This document shows, piece by piece, positions 44,916 to 55,636 of a DNA stretch of 64,000 nt; positions within the stretch are counted from its first letter, which is position 1; every line of letters begins with the position of its first letter. This DNA is from Dehalococcoidia bacterium (GTDB lineage: Bacteria > Chloroflexota > Dehalococcoidia > Lucifugimonadales > Lucifugimonadaceae). The notes under the pieces were generated by a model. That model was not told the DNA's origin. It made no database searches and saw only the letters and a program-made list of their open reading frames with translations. The position numbers were made by a program, and so were the translations under genes. The stretch covers positions 1-64,000 of the forward strand of contig JAJEAU010000004.1 of NCBI GenBank assembly GCA_022824185.1, read 5' to 3'.

Positions 44916-47900
44916 TTGCGTAGGGTTGGCGGCGAGGCTACCCTCCTTATCGGCGCTTTCATCGGATCCCTGATCACAGCTACGGTCATCGCGGGTGCTC
45001 CTGTCTATCTACGAACATTGGAACGTGCCGGAGTCGAGAACACAGTCGACTCGGTGATCCCTATCTATCAACACCTGCAGGTCTACACATCTTGGCTGCC
45101 GCTAGAAAAAGGCAAGTTTGACGACGCAAATCTAGCGTTAGCAGCAACGCAGAGAGAATTCCTCGACGGAGCGATTACCGACAGCACCGCTCTGATCAAG
45201 ACCCGTCGCGCAAACTGGGGATACGAAGGTGAAGGCCTCAGACGCCATAACGAAGCGTCCAGAGCGATGTACCTGTCCGGCCCCGAAATCAACGATCACA
45301 TCGTTTATATCGTCGGCAACGCCCCGTCCAACTTCCTTTCCATCGAGGATGGTGTACCAACTGTCGAAGCCGCTCTCGTGTGGGATCGTGCCTCACAGTT
45401 CGATATCCGTGTCGGCGACATCATCGATACAGTTTCCGAAGTGCGTGGAATAGGTCTGGTCCGAGCTCGCATCACCGGAATCTTCTCCGTCTCGGATCGG
45501 ACTGACGACTTCTGGGTAGGACTATCGGACCCCATCATTCGACCCCAAGCGATCGTCGACGGACGCGAAAACCCGATCGTTCTGCTAGTCGAAGAGTCGG
45601 TGATGCTAGACACCATCGCCGAGGCTAACGCCGGATTGCCCGCAGATTTTCGTTGGCACCTTTTCGTCGACAGCGAGTATTTCAAGGATTTGGCTCTCAA
45701 CGATTCGATTGGCCGACTGGCCGATTTCGAGGACCGGATCAGCCTTGAGGTCACCAGAGCCGACACGCTGACCGTCCTCGAATCGCGCCTCAATTCGCTG
45801 CAACGTCGAATGTTGTTTGCTCGCATCCCGATGTTGTTGCTGGCCGCGCTCGCGATCACATCCATCGCCTACTACCTATTCATGGTCGCCGGCATCATAG
45901 CGCGACGCCGCGCCACCGAGACCTCGATGCTCCGGAGCCGCGGCATCGCTGTCGTTCAGATCTTCCGGTCGTATGCCATTGAAAGCGTCATCATCGCAGG
46001 CGTTCCAGCGATCATCGCACCTTTGGTCGGGATGGGATTGGTGGCTTCGCTCGGACTTTTGCCAGCATATCGGAGTGTCACCGAATCGCTATTCTTGAAC
46101 GTTGAATTCGCCTGGCAATCTTGGATTTGGTCTATTGGCGCGGCGTTCTTTGTATTCGGCATCCTGTTGCTACCGGCGATTTTGAGCACTAGGCGCGGCA
46201 TCATCGACCAGTACCAATCTGAGGCCAGACCCGAGCAACCACCATTCTTCCTCAGGTACTACTTAGACCTGATATTCCTCGCAATCGGATCGCTAGTCTG
46301 GTGGGAACTGACCACTCGGGGCACCGTGATCGCATCGACGCGCGAAGGCGAAAATTCTGCTGACATCACTCTCCTCTTTTCGCCGGCTCTGTTTCTGCTG
46401 GTCGTCTCCTTGCTGTTCATGAGACTCTTCCCGATACTGGCGCAGATCATCGCCGCGATCGGATCACGCTTCACATCCGCTGAGGTAACTCTGGGGCTTT
46501 GGCGATTGCGGAGGAGCCCGTACTGGTATATCTGGCCAGTTCTGCTCTTGGTTCTGGTGTCGGGACTGGGTGTCGTTTCCGGAACTCTCGCGTCGACATT
46601 GGCTCGTAGCACCGAAGAGCAAATCCTCTACGAGTCTGGTGCCGATTTCCGATTCGTGCCCTCCGTGCCGCCATCCAACGAGGCGATCGAACAATCTCGG
46701 CAAGTCGATGGCGTTGTGAACGCCACAGAGGCATTTCGGGCAAACGGACGATTCGGGACAACGTCCTTGGGTTTCGGGTTCAACCTGCTTGCCGTAGATT
46801 CTCATCGCTTCGCCGAAACAGCTTGGTTCCGAGAAGATTTCGCCGAGACCGAATTCCAAGAGTTGACATCGAAAATCGCCGTCGATGTCAAACCCGAACC
46901 GATCTACCTGCCCAGCGACACTGTGCGTCTCGGTGCTTGGGCCAAATCCGAGCCACGGGTCGAAAATCTCTTCCTTTGGTTGGTGATCAAAGACGCCAAA
47001 GGTCGCTCAAGAACTATCACCCTCGGACAAATCGAAAGCGAATGGCAACACCAGATTGCCGAAATCACCAGCCCATTCCAAGAACCCGCTCAACTCGTCT
47101 CGGTGCAGACCTTCATGCAGGCCGGGCCCGACGGCGCGGTACCAACGGTCGCTTTCTTCGACGACGTGTACGCCGAAAACAGTATAGGCGAACGAACAGT
47201 TATCGTCAGCTTTGACGAGTTTGGCGAGTGGACTGGTATGCCAACCTCCAATGGTCTCGACGTAATTTTCGGCGTCGACGACGAACCGCCCGGCCTTACA
47301 GTCGATGTCCCAGGTGACCGCGGCCCATCGGTCGCACGCATCGAGATGGATCGGGGCAACGATCAAGGCGTCCGAGGCATCTATCGCACCGCCACCGGCG
47401 AACCGCTTCCCGTCATCGCCAGCGACGCCTTCCTGTTCGAGACGAACACCAACGTCGGATCGCAATTCATCGTGCAGATCAGCGGCGGATATGTCCCCGT
47501 CGAAATCAAAGACACCGTCACATACTTCCCAACGCTCGACCCCGATCGTGCGCCGTTCCTAGTCGCGAATGTCGACTCGACGATAGACTTCCTCGAACTG
47601 CGAGGACTAACCGCACAGCGTCCAAACGAACTGTTCGTCGCCGTCGAACCGGATATGCATGGTCACGTCTTGGTCGAGGTACGCAAGCTGTTGGGTTTCA
47701 CGACTTACACTGACCGAGCGACATTGTTGGAGGATTCAACCGTCGATCCGTTGGTCGTCGCAGGGTGGCGTGGGATTAGCCTCGTTTCAATCCTGATGGC
47801 CGGGGTCGCGGCCGCATTCGGCTACTTTACCTATCTGGCCGCTCACGCTTTCCGTACGCGCCGAGAATCTGCACTGCTGTCGAGCATGGGGATGAGAGCG

Positions 47901-48185
47901 CGTGCCTTCGGGACGCTGATTCTGATCGAACACCTGATCGTAGCGGCTCTCGGCATCGGCATCGGCGTCGCCAGCGGATGGTACGTCAGCCGCCTCGCCG
48001 TGAGCAGCCTGACCTTCACTCAGACCGGCGGCGACCTCCTGCCCCCCTTCGTGATGCAGACCAACTGGGTTCCCGTCGGCATCCTAGCAGCCGTCATCAT
48101 CGGGTCCACGTTCATCGCCGTCTTCCGCATCATGCGCCAATATCGCACTTTGCCGATCCACGAACTAACCCGCGACGCGAGCTGA
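44916..48185 (+). CDS. Giant FtsX-domain ABC transporter permease 1
   Basis: 1089 residues as called from TTG 44916. By comparison with the next gene (MRSTIQLMLKR) the true start may be a few codons earlier (LNFIRFTLRR). One helix at 8-30 and a large external domain to about 300. Then a first FtsX helix set (MLLLAALAITSIAYYLFMV; ESVIIAGVPAIIAPLVGMGL; IGAAFFVFGILLLPAIL), further helices near 445-560, a second external domain of ~350 residues, and a final FtsX set (VSILMAGVAAAFGYFTYLA; IGIGVASGWYVS; VGILAAVIIGSTFIAVFRI). This is the layout of lipoprotein- or substrate-extruding permeases. Its partners are the next three genes. Confidence 0.85.
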   Translation: MRRVGGEATLLIGAFIGSLITATVIAGAPVYLRTLERAGVENTVDSVIPIYQHLQVYTSWLPLEKGKFDDANLALAATQREFLDGAITDSTALIKTRRANWGYEGEGLRRHNEASRAMYLSGPEINDHIVYIVGNAPSNFLSIEDGVPTVEAALVWDRASQFDIRVGDIIDTVSEVRGIGLVRARITGIFSVSDRTDDFWVGLSDPIIRPQAIVDGRENPIVLLVEESVMLDTIAEANAGLPADFRWHLFVDSEYFKDLALNDSIGRLADFEDRISLEVTRADTLTVLESRLNSLQRRMLFARIPMLLLAALAITSIAYYLFMVAGIIARRRATETSMLRSRGIAVVQIFRSYAIESVIIAGVPAIIAPLVGMGLVASLGLLPAYRSVTESLFLNVEFAWQSWIWSIGAAFFVFGILLLPAILSTRRGIIDQYQSEARPEQPPFFLRYYLDLIFLAIGSLVWWELTTRGTVIASTREGENSADITLLFSPALFLLVVSLLFMRLFPILAQIIAAIGSRFTSAEVTLGLWRLRRSPYWYIWPVLLLVLVSGLGVVSGTLASTLARSTEEQILYESGADFRFVPSVPPSNEAIEQSRQVDGVVNATEAFRANGRFGTTSLGFGFNLLAVDSHRFAETAWFREDFAETEFQELTSKIAVDVKPEPIYLPSDTVRLGAWAKSEPRVENLFLWLVIKDAKGRSRTITLGQIESEWQHQIAEITSPFQEPAQLVSVQTFMQAGPDGAVPTVAFFDDVYAENSIGERTVIVSFDEFGEWTGMPTSNGLDVIFGVDDEPPGLTVDVPGDRGPSVARIEMDRGNDQGVRGIYRTATGEPLPVIASDAFLFETNTNVGSQFIVQISGGYVPVEIKDTVTYFPTLDPDRAPFLVANVDSTIDFLELRGLTAQRPNELFVAVEPDMHGHVLVEVRKLLGFTTYTDRATLLEDSTVDPLVVAGWRGISLVSILMAGVAAAFGYFTYLAAHAFRTRRESALLSSMGMRARAFGTLILIEHLIVAALGIGIGVASGWYVSRLAVSSLTFTQTGGDLLPPFVMQTNWVPVGILAAVIIGSTFIAVFRIMRQYRTLPIHELTRDAS

Positions 48186-48195
48186 ACATCCAAAG

Positions 48196-51100
48196 ATGCG
48201 TAGCACGATACAGCTGATGCTCAAGCGAACAGTCGCCAACTGGCGATTGCTGTCCGCTGTCATCATCGGATCGATCCTTGCGGGAACCATCATGTCGGCG
48301 ACCGTCGTCTACTTCGAATCGCTTCGAGACATCGCGCTCCAGAAGGAACTCGCCGACCAAAATCCGGCGGACCTCGACATGCTCATCGAGGCAGACCAAA
48401 CACCAATCAACAACGAAACCCACCAAGAGTTGACTTCGTCGATGGAGTCGCTCTTACTGAGCCGCGTCGGGCAGTTCACCACCGAGTACCAACGCGCCAT
48501 GCGGAGCTGGACATTCTTCGTGGATGAACCACCCGAACTCGTCCCACTCGGTGAGTGCCCGTGCCGTCCGACAGTTGCAGAACCAGACTCGTTCAACGAT
48601 CAGGATGAACCTCTGATCGAGTGCGATTGCCGCCGGATCCAGTGCATGACCGTCCCGGACGAGGACCACAGCATCCACCTCGTTGAAGGGCGATATCCCG
48701 AAATAAACGCTGAGCCGTCGGTCGGTTCAGATCAGACGGTCGAGGCATTGCTAGATGCCGAAGCCGCCGAAGTCTTCGAACTCGAACTCGGGGACGTAAT
48801 CCCGGCACGGCCCCACTGGGACGAAGACAACATCAACATCAACGTCAGACTCACGGGCATCTACGAACGCGCACACCCAGAGGCAGCCGAGTGGCGGATT
48901 TTCGATCAGGCATTCGGCTCGCGCAGCAACACGCTGGACTTCGCTCAGTTCGTGATCCCTCAACAGGCGATGTTGGAGGTCGTCGGCGTCTACTTCCCCA
49001 ACATGGGAGCCGAATACGCCTGGTTCCTAGATGTCGACCCGACCACCATCCACGCAACCGACACTCAACTCATCCGACAGACGCTCGAGATCACAGAAAA
49101 CGAACTACGTTCGCAGGTGGACGGCTTCGTTCTCGATACAGAACTCGACAAAACGCTCCTGCGCTACGAGGTCGAACTCTTCTTCAATCGCCTGCCGATG
49201 TTCATCGTACTCATCCTCATCGTGCTCGTGGTCGTCTACTACACCGCAACGCTCGCGGGTCTCCTCATCGAAGCTCAGTCAACAGACGTCGCCCTGTTGA
49301 GAGGGCGAGGCACAACCTCTCGGCAACTGATCGTGATGTTCGCCGTCGAGACGCTAATCATCGCCTCTTTCGCAATCGTCGTCGGTCCGTTCTTCGCGAC
49401 CTGGGGAGTCTCGTTCCTCGGCACATTGCCGTTCTTCGGCGAACTCAATGCGGGTGAAGCGTTGCCCACCAACCTGACAAGCAACGTTTACGTGATGGCT
49501 GGGATCGGTTCGATCCTCACGATCATCGCGTTGATGATCCCTGCTCTCCGAGTTACTCAGCAAGGGGTGTTGGCGGAGAGAGCGGGACGCGGCCGACCGG
49601 AAAGATTGGCATTCATCCAGCGTTACTACCTCGACCTCGGATTCCTCGCCGTCGTCCTCTTCCTCTTCTGGCAACTCCAACGCCAAGGATCGTTCGTGGC
49701 CACCGACTTATTCGGCGAAAACACCGTCAATCAGGCAGTCTTGGCCGTCCCGGCGCTGTTCCTCGTCGCCGCCGGAATCGTACTGCTTCGGGTTTTTCCT
49801 CTGATGATGGACCTGCTAGGCCGATTGTTGACGACTGGTTTGGCTTCACGCGTCATCTCGCCAGCCGTCGTTCTCGGCATCTGGCAGATGGCTCGCAACC
49901 CCGCACACTACTCCAGGGTTTCGTTGCTCCTCATCCTCACTGCTGGCCTAGGAGTGTTCGCAGCAAGCTTCGCCGCAACGCTTGAGCGAAGCGCACACGA
50001 TCAGATCCTCTATTCGACAGGAGGCGAGATCCGCGTCCCAGGCATCTCGAGTCAACCCGGCGGAAGATCATTCAACCTCGAAGAAGACCTGAACGAGATC
50101 AGAGGAGTCGAACAAGCCACGGTGATGTACCGTCTGCGTGGATCAATAACAGCCGGTTTCAACTTCGACCAGTTCTCTGTCTTGGCCATCGACCCCGACG
50201 AGATCGGCGAGATTGCTTGGCATCGACGCGATTTCTCGCGAAACGGATACGACGACACATTCCAAGCCATCGCCTTCCATTCTGACGAAGGAATACCCCT
50301 GCCCGAAGACGCCAGATTCATCACTGCGCGTGTCAAACCGCTGTTCCCGATGCCCGAGGCGCGGTTCGTCGCCCGGCTCAGCGATTCCAACAATCGCTTT
50401 TACAGCATCGACCTCGGAATGCTGCTCCCAGAATCCCGTTCGCGCCAGCGCTTTCCTTGCGCACTCGAATACGCCGACCCTGAAAACGACGAACTGCCTC
50501 TCCCATCATGGTGCAGGATCGGATCATCTCTCCAACCCGCACCGTTCGGTCGAGAACGAGTGCTCATGCCGATCGGTCCGTTGAAGCTCCACTCAATCGG
50601 CGTTTCGACTTTCGACGGCTCCCTCCGCAGCGGCGCGGTCGACATAGACGACATCGCCGTCATCAGTAACGATGGCACAAAGATGTACCCGATTGAGACG
50701 TTCGATGGTCAATCCGATTTCAACTGGAACTTGATGCGACCCACTCAAGAGTCGTTCGCCGACACGTTCGACCCTTCACCTCTGCCCGCCGAAGAGGCCG
50801 AAAACCCCGGCATCATGCGCATGCGCTGGGCTTCAGGACAACTCAACGAGTTCCGCGGAATCACGTCAGGCAACACAATCGATAACATCCCAGTCCTCGC
50901 CAGCGAAACCTTCCTCGACAGGATCGGTGCAAGGGTTGGCGAGACGATAGGCGTCGCCATCGACAACGAACGCACCACCATCAACATCGCAGGTGTCATC
51001 GACTACTTCCCGACGCTCAATCCCGAGGAAAGCAGCTTCGTCATCATGGACTACGATGCTGCTCATAACCTCGTCAACGTGCGACGACACAGCGGCGAAC

Positions 51101-51741
51101 GGATCCCCAACGAAGCATGGATTAAAACGGAGGCCGGCACACCATCGATCGAAGAGCTCGAGATGCTCAAAGATGAAGCCGGCGATTCTCGATTGCGTTA
51201 CACCGCAACTTCATCAGTCGAACGCAACATCGAGCTCCTACGCATGCGATCAGGCCCTGTCAATGATCGCCTCAGCCTATTGGCCAACGTTAGCGTCGAC
51301 CCTCTGGTGTCAGAGGGCTGGCGAGCGCTCCTTGGCGTCGCATTCGTCACGGTCCTAATCGTCAGCGCCATAGGATTCGTAGTTCACACCCGAGTGGCCT
51401 TCCGACGCCGATTGGCGGAGTTCGGCCTGCTTCGTACCATCGGACTGTCGATGCGTCAACTCCTCTTGCTCATCCTCCTCGAACAGCTGATCGTCGTTGG
51501 CGTCGCAGTCGCCATCGGCATCTTTATGGGGACTCGTCTAGGCGACACAATCATCCCTTACCTTGCACGCTCTGGACAAGACGCCAACGTGGTGCCCCCG
51601 ATGACGCTTGAAATATACTGGACTGGGTTCGCGACAACCTTCGGCCTGCTCGCAATCGTCTTCGCAGTCGTCATCGCAATCAGCCTCGTTTCCGTCTACA
51701 ACATGGCCATCCACCGCGTCATGCGCATGGGAGAAGCATAA
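48196..51741 (+). CDS. Giant FtsX-domain ABC transporter permease 2
   Basis: 1181 residues from ATG 48196, a paralogue of the preceding gene with the same order of helices and external domains. The first external domain contains a Cys cluster (LGECPCRP and ECDCRRIQCMT) not present in the paralogue; it could form disulfides or bind metal. The second FtsX set ends at VYNMAIHRVMRMGEA. Ten nucleotides separate the two permeases, so they are made together, most likely as a heterodimer energised by the two downstream ATPases. Confidence 0.87.
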   Translation: MRSTIQLMLKRTVANWRLLSAVIIGSILAGTIMSATVVYFESLRDIALQKELADQNPADLDMLIEADQTPINNETHQELTSSMESLLLSRVGQFTTEYQRAMRSWTFFVDEPPELVPLGECPCRPTVAEPDSFNDQDEPLIECDCRRIQCMTVPDEDHSIHLVEGRYPEINAEPSVGSDQTVEALLDAEAAEVFELELGDVIPARPHWDEDNININVRLTGIYERAHPEAAEWRIFDQAFGSRSNTLDFAQFVIPQQAMLEVVGVYFPNMGAEYAWFLDVDPTTIHATDTQLIRQTLEITENELRSQVDGFVLDTELDKTLLRYEVELFFNRLPMFIVLILIVLVVVYYTATLAGLLIEAQSTDVALLRGRGTTSRQLIVMFAVETLIIASFAIVVGPFFATWGVSFLGTLPFFGELNAGEALPTNLTSNVYVMAGIGSILTIIALMIPALRVTQQGVLAERAGRGRPERLAFIQRYYLDLGFLAVVLFLFWQLQRQGSFVATDLFGENTVNQAVLAVPALFLVAAGIVLLRVFPLMMDLLGRLLTTGLASRVISPAVVLGIWQMARNPAHYSRVSLLLILTAGLGVFAASFAATLERSAHDQILYSTGGEIRVPGISSQPGGRSFNLEEDLNEIRGVEQATVMYRLRGSITAGFNFDQFSVLAIDPDEIGEIAWHRRDFSRNGYDDTFQAIAFHSDEGIPLPEDARFITARVKPLFPMPEARFVARLSDSNNRFYSIDLGMLLPESRSRQRFPCALEYADPENDELPLPSWCRIGSSLQPAPFGRERVLMPIGPLKLHSIGVSTFDGSLRSGAVDIDDIAVISNDGTKMYPIETFDGQSDFNWNLMRPTQESFADTFDPSPLPAEEAENPGIMRMRWASGQLNEFRGITSGNTIDNIPVLASETFLDRIGARVGETIGVAIDNERTTINIAGVIDYFPTLNPEESSFVIMDYDAAHNLVNVRRHSGERIPNEAWIKTEAGTPSIEELEMLKDEAGDSRLRYTATSSVERNIELLRMRSGPVNDRLSLLANVSVDPLVSEGWRALLGVAFVTVLIVSAIGFVVHTRVAFRRRLAEFGLLRTIGLSMRQLLLLILLEQLIVVGVAVAIGIFMGTRLGDTIIPYLARSGQDANVVPPMTLEIYWTGFATTFGLLAIVFAVVIAISLVSVYNMAIHRVMRMGEA

Positions 51742-51795
51742 ACGGGCATCCTGAGATCGTAAACGCAGGCCGCAAAACCACCGGAGAGACACAAC

Positions 51796-52674
51796 TTGCA
51801 AGAACTAGATCGCGAATACATCACCTGCAGCGGGCTCTACAAGATCTACAAAGCCGCCGGTTTAGAGGTGGTGGCACTGCGTGGACTTGAACTCGTCGTA
51901 TACGAAGGCGAGATCATCGCCATCGTCGGCGCGTCCGGCTCCGGAAAGTCCACTCTCCTCAACATCCTCGCCGGATACGACGCACCCTCCGCCGGCACCG
52001 CCCGGGTCGGTGACTACGACCTCCTAAACATGACCAACCAGGAGATCGTCGATTACAGAAGACACGAAGTTGGTTTCATTTGGCAGGAGACCTCGCGCAA
52101 CCTTTTCCCCTATCTCAGCGCAGCCGAAAACGTGGAGCTCCCCATGGTTCTCACCGGTGTTCCCCAACAGGAACGCACCGACCGGGCGAAAGAACTTCTG
52201 GAAATCGTAGGACTCGGTCACCGGCTCGGTCACAAGCCGGAACAACTCTCAGGCGGCGAACAGCAGCGTGTTGCCATCGCCGTAAGCCTCGCCAATCAAC
52301 CGCCGCTGCTCCTCGCAGACGAACCCACCGGCGAACTCGACGACCTAACTGGTCAAGAGATCCTTGACCTCTTCAACGAAGTCAACCAGCAACTCGGCAC
52401 AACCATCGTCATCGTCACTCACGACGCCGCAGTCGCAACCAGCGTCGGCAGAGCCATCACCATCCGTGACGGCAAGACAAGCACCGAAACCACACGAAAA
52501 ATCTCGTTCCAGCGCCGCGTCGGCGGTTCCGCAACCGATACCGAAGAGTTCCTCATCGTCGACTCCACCGGCGCAGTCCAGATACCACGCGACATGCTCG
52601 ACCAACTCGACATCAACCGCCGCGTCCGAGTTGCCGTAAACCAAGGAAAGGTGACGCTTGAATCAGGTGAATGA
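51796..52674 (+). CDS. ABC transporter ATPase (MacB/LolD family), with C-terminal extension
   Basis: 292 residues from TTG 51796. Walker A GASGSGKSTLLN near 46, Q-loop FIWQETSRNLFPYL near 97, signature LSGGEQQRVAIA near 150 and Walker B LLLADEPTGELDDLTG near 172 are all intact, with His switch IVTHDAAVA. After about 225 an extension of ~65 residues not present in LolD continues (EEFLIVDSTGAVQIPRDMLDQL). That tail resembles an AbrB-like swapped hairpin (VQIPRDMLDQLDINRRVRV), perhaps a dimerisation or regulatory domain. The next gene overlaps its end by 17 nt. Confidence 0.88.
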   Translation: MQELDREYITCSGLYKIYKAAGLEVVALRGLELVVYEGEIIAIVGASGSGKSTLLNILAGYDAPSAGTARVGDYDLLNMTNQEIVDYRRHEVGFIWQETSRNLFPYLSAAENVELPMVLTGVPQQERTDRAKELLEIVGLGHRLGHKPEQLSGGEQQRVAIAVSLANQPPLLLADEPTGELDDLTGQEILDLFNEVNQQLGTTIVIVTHDAAVATSVGRAITIRDGKTSTETTRKISFQRRVGGSATDTEEFLIVDSTGAVQIPRDMLDQLDINRRVRVAVNQGKVTLESGE

Positions 52675-53389
52675 ACAGAGCAACGGCACACCCACTATCG
52701 AAGCCCTCGCAGTTACCCGCACGTTCCAGTTGGCGGGCGAGGACGTCACCGCCGTCAAGCAACTCGACTTCAACGTCTATCACAGCCAGTTCGTGGCCCT
52801 CGTAGGGCGCTCCGGATCCGGCAAGACAACGCTGTTAAACCTCCTCGCCGGTCTCGACCATCCGTCGACCGGTCAGGTGTTGTTCGAAGGTCGCGACATG
52901 GCGCAATTCACCGAACGCGACTTTATCGAACTCCGACGCAACCGCATCGGCGTCGTATTCCAGTCCTTCGCCCTTCTACCCCTGCTATCTGCATACGAAA
53001 ACGTCGAACTCCCCATGCGCATCGCAGGATTGTCCTCTCGGGAACGCTCCGAGCGAACCAACGACGCTCTCGAGATGGTTGGACTCACACGCCGCGCACG
53101 ACACCGCCCATACGAACTCTCCGGCGGAGAACAGCAACGAGTCTCTATCGCCCGCGCCGTCGCCATGCGACCCGATATCGTCCTAGCCGACGAACCCACA
53201 GGCGAACTCGACTCCAACAATGCTCAGTCGATTTTCGGCCTGTTCCGGGAAATGGTCACCGACCAAGGTATGTCAGTGGTCGCTACCACCCACGACCACA
53301 CCCTCCTCGACATGGCCGACCGCATCTACACAATGCAAGACGGCGAGTTGGAATTGACTGAGGATAGGATGAGTAAAGCTAATGATTAG
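52658..53389 (+). CDS. ABC transporter ATPase (MacB/LolD family)
   Basis: 243 residues; TTG 52658 is possible and GTG 52667 is an alternative. Walker A GRSGSGKTTLLN near 50, Q-loop VVFQSFALLPLLS, signature LSGGEQQRVSIA near 150, Walker B IVLADEPTGELD, His in ATTHDHTLLD. It lacks the C-terminal extension of its neighbour. The 17-nt overlap indicates coupled translation, so a heterodimeric ATPase for the two unequal permeases is the simplest reading. Confidence 0.88.
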   Translation: MNQVNEQSNGTPTIEALAVTRTFQLAGEDVTAVKQLDFNVYHSQFVALVGRSGSGKTTLLNLLAGLDHPSTGQVLFEGRDMAQFTERDFIELRRNRIGVVFQSFALLPLLSAYENVELPMRIAGLSSRERSERTNDALEMVGLTRRARHRPYELSGGEQQRVSIARAVAMRPDIVLADEPTGELDSNNAQSIFGLFREMVTDQGMSVVATTHDHTLLDMADRIYTMQDGELELTEDRMSKAND

Positions 53390-53396
53390 CTGGGCT

Positions 53397-55580
53397 TCAT
53401 CCGACCTTCGCCCGTAACAGCGCAAACAACATTTCCCTCAGCGAACGCGGCGAATCCACGGCAACCCTAGCCGCCGAACTCCCAGAACCGATTTTCACTG
53501 TGTGAACCTCAGGGCCGACATGCGAGAATAGATCCTCGTCGGTTCGATCATCTCCCGTCGCCAACGAAAAATCGAACGGCCCAAAACGGTCAATCACTAG
53601 ATCGTACGCACGCGCTTTGGTCAGTCCCTGCTGACGTACCTCCACTACCTTGGCTCCGTGCATCACCTGCACCGGTTGGCCCCGCAACGAGTTCTCCAAC
53701 ACCGAAACCAACTCCAGCGCCTGCCAATTCCCGTGAGTCTCCTCAGTCTGCCGGTAATGCCAGGCCAACGCGGTCTCTTTCTCTTCAATCCTGGATCCCG
53801 GTGTCCGCCCGACGTAGTCATCCAACAACGCCAACACGTTCGATTTCCAACTCGTGTCGAGTGCCCCCAGCAACCGCCATCGGTCTTCCCCCGCGGATTT
53901 CATCCACGCCCCATGCTCCGCAATTAAATCGATCGGACATTCCTGGAACCATTCGCCAAGCGTCTGATGATCACGACCGCTGTTGATAAACACCGTCACA
54001 TCATCACGTTGCCCGTACTCGTGGAGAATTTCCAGAATCTCCTCCGTCGGAACCGCATCCTCATACCGATCAACAAACTCCCTCAGCGAACCGTCGTAAT
54101 CCAGCATCACCAACGACCTGTCCGCGGTACGGAAATCGGATGCCAGTGACTCGGCGAGCACTAATGAGTGCAACATCGGCGGCGACCCTACCTGATCCGT
54201 CTCTGTCTTTTCCAGCGACGACATGAAATTCCTGACCCATTGATGCACATCGTTCTGCACAATTCGCGAGAACATCGGCATCATCCGCTCGTGACGTTCA
54301 CCCAGACTCATATCCAACGCACGCTCTAGCTGATCGGCGGTTCCCTCGATGTCCCAAGGATTGACACGTAACCCCTCACCCAGCTCGCTTGCCGCACCCG
54401 CAAACTCACTGATCACCAGTATGCCGCCGCCATCTTCCCGACAAATAACGTACTCCTTCGCTACAAGGTTGAGCCCATCGCGCACCGGCGATACGAAGCA
54501 CACATCCGCGACCCGGTACAACGCTCCCAACTCCTCTTGCGTCACCGTTTGATACAGATAGTTGATCGGACTCAATAAAGGCGAGCCATGGATTCCATTT
54601 ATCTCGCTGACACGCCGTTCGACTTCCGCCTTCAAATCCTGATAGGTTCCGACCCCCGCCCGCGTCGGAACCGCGAGTTGAATAAACAAAACCCGTTCCG
54701 ACCACCGAGGCGATCGTTCCAACAGCCGCTCGAACGCTCGCAACTTCAACAGCAACCCCTTCGTGTAGTCGAGCCGATCGACACCAAGAATCACCTGCCT
54801 ATCCCCGACCGTCCGCTTCAACTGCGTCAAAAACCGCTCGGCATTCTCCGTATACGCGTTCTCGCGAAACTCATCGGTGTCAATGCCCAGCGGATGCGCC
54901 TCGACGCGAACATCGTGATCCCTCATTCGGATCGTGCCGGCCTGAGACTCGATGCCTAAGATCCGTCGCACGCTCCGCAAATAGTTGTACGCGTAGTCAT
55001 AGGTATGCATCCCGATCAAATCCGCACCCAACAACCCGCGCAATATCTCTACCCGTTGCGGAAGGATGCGGAATGTCTCATCCGCAGGAAACGGTATATG
55101 CAAGAAAAACCCGATCCGAGCGTCCAATCCGCGATTCCGCAACATTCTCGGAAGCAGCATCAAATGATAGTCATGCACCCAAACCGCGTCTCCGGGCTCC
55201 GCGATCTCGCAAATCACATCGGCAAACCGCTCGTTGACTCGCCGATAGGCCTCAAACTGCTCAGGCACAAACGATCCGAACTCCGTGAAGTAATGAAACA
55301 ACGGCCACAGCGCGTCGTTCGCATAGCCGTCGTAGTAATCGTTGTAGTCCTGCGGGTCGAGATCGACCGGCACCAGATTCTGCTCATCCAACTCGCGCCT
55401 GATCTCGTCGCTCGGATCAGCGCCCGGATACCCGACCCACAAACCGCCTGAACTCTCGTGCAAGGGCTTCAAACCCGTCACAAGTCCGCCAACGCTATGC
55501 GCAAGCGTCTGCTCGCCCGTCGAAGAATCAACGCCGATCGTCACCGGCAGGCGATTCGATACCAGAATTGGTCGTCTCAT
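53397..55580 (-). CDS. Fused trehalose-6-phosphate synthase/phosphatase
   Basis: It makes trehalose from UDP-glucose and glucose-6-phosphate in one protein. 727 residues from ATG 55580, with GGAGAG 8 nt upstream; the frame is open a further 9 codons. The N-terminal GT20 synthase (1-465) has [34 protein letters not shown] and [10 protein letters not shown]. The C-terminal HAD phosphatase (about 490-727) has the nucleophile Asp in [12 protein letters not shown], then [11 protein letters not shown] and [12 protein letters not shown]. The fusion order OtsA-OtsB is common in several phyla. Trehalose would serve as osmolyte or stress protectant. The stop lies 7 nt from the ATPase gene stop (convergent). 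Confidence 0.93.
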   Translation of the reverse strand: MRRPILVSNRLPVTIGVDSSTGEQTLAHSVGGLVTGLKPLHESSGGLWVGYPGADPSDEIRRELDEQNLVPVDLDPQDYNDYYDGYANDALWPLFHYFTEFGSFVPEQFEAYRRVNERFADVICEIAEPGDAVWVHDYHLMLLPRMLRNRGLDARIGFFLHIPFPADETFRILPQRVEILRGLLGADLIGMHTYDYAYNYLRSVRRILGIESQAGTIRMRDHDVRVEAHPLGIDTDEFRENAYTENAERFLTQLKRTVGDRQVILGVDRLDYTKGLLLKLRAFERLLERSPRWSERVLFIQLAVPTRAGVGTYQDLKAEVERRVSEINGIHGSPLLSPINYLYQTVTQEELGALYRVADVCFVSPVRDGLNLVAKEYVICREDGGGILVISEFAGAASELGEGLRVNPWDIEGTADQLERALDMSLGERHERMMPMFSRIVQNDVHQWVRNFMSSLEKTETDQVGSPPMLHSLVLAESLASDFRTADRSLVMLDYDGSLREFVDRYEDAVPTEEILEILHEYGQRDDVTVFINSGRDHQTLGEWFQECPIDLIAEHGAWMKSAGEDRWRLLGALDTSWKSNVLALLDDYVGRTPGSRIEEKETALAWHYRQTEETHGNWQALELVSVLENSLRGQPVQVMHGAKVVEVRQQGLTKARAYDLVIDRFGPFDFSLATGDDRTDEDLFSHVGPEVHTVKIGSGSSAARVAVDSPRSLREMLFALLRAKVG

Positions 55581-55636
55581 CTGCTTCTCTCCACTATCGG
55601 CCACCACCGTAGAGACATCGTACCACTATTGACCGA

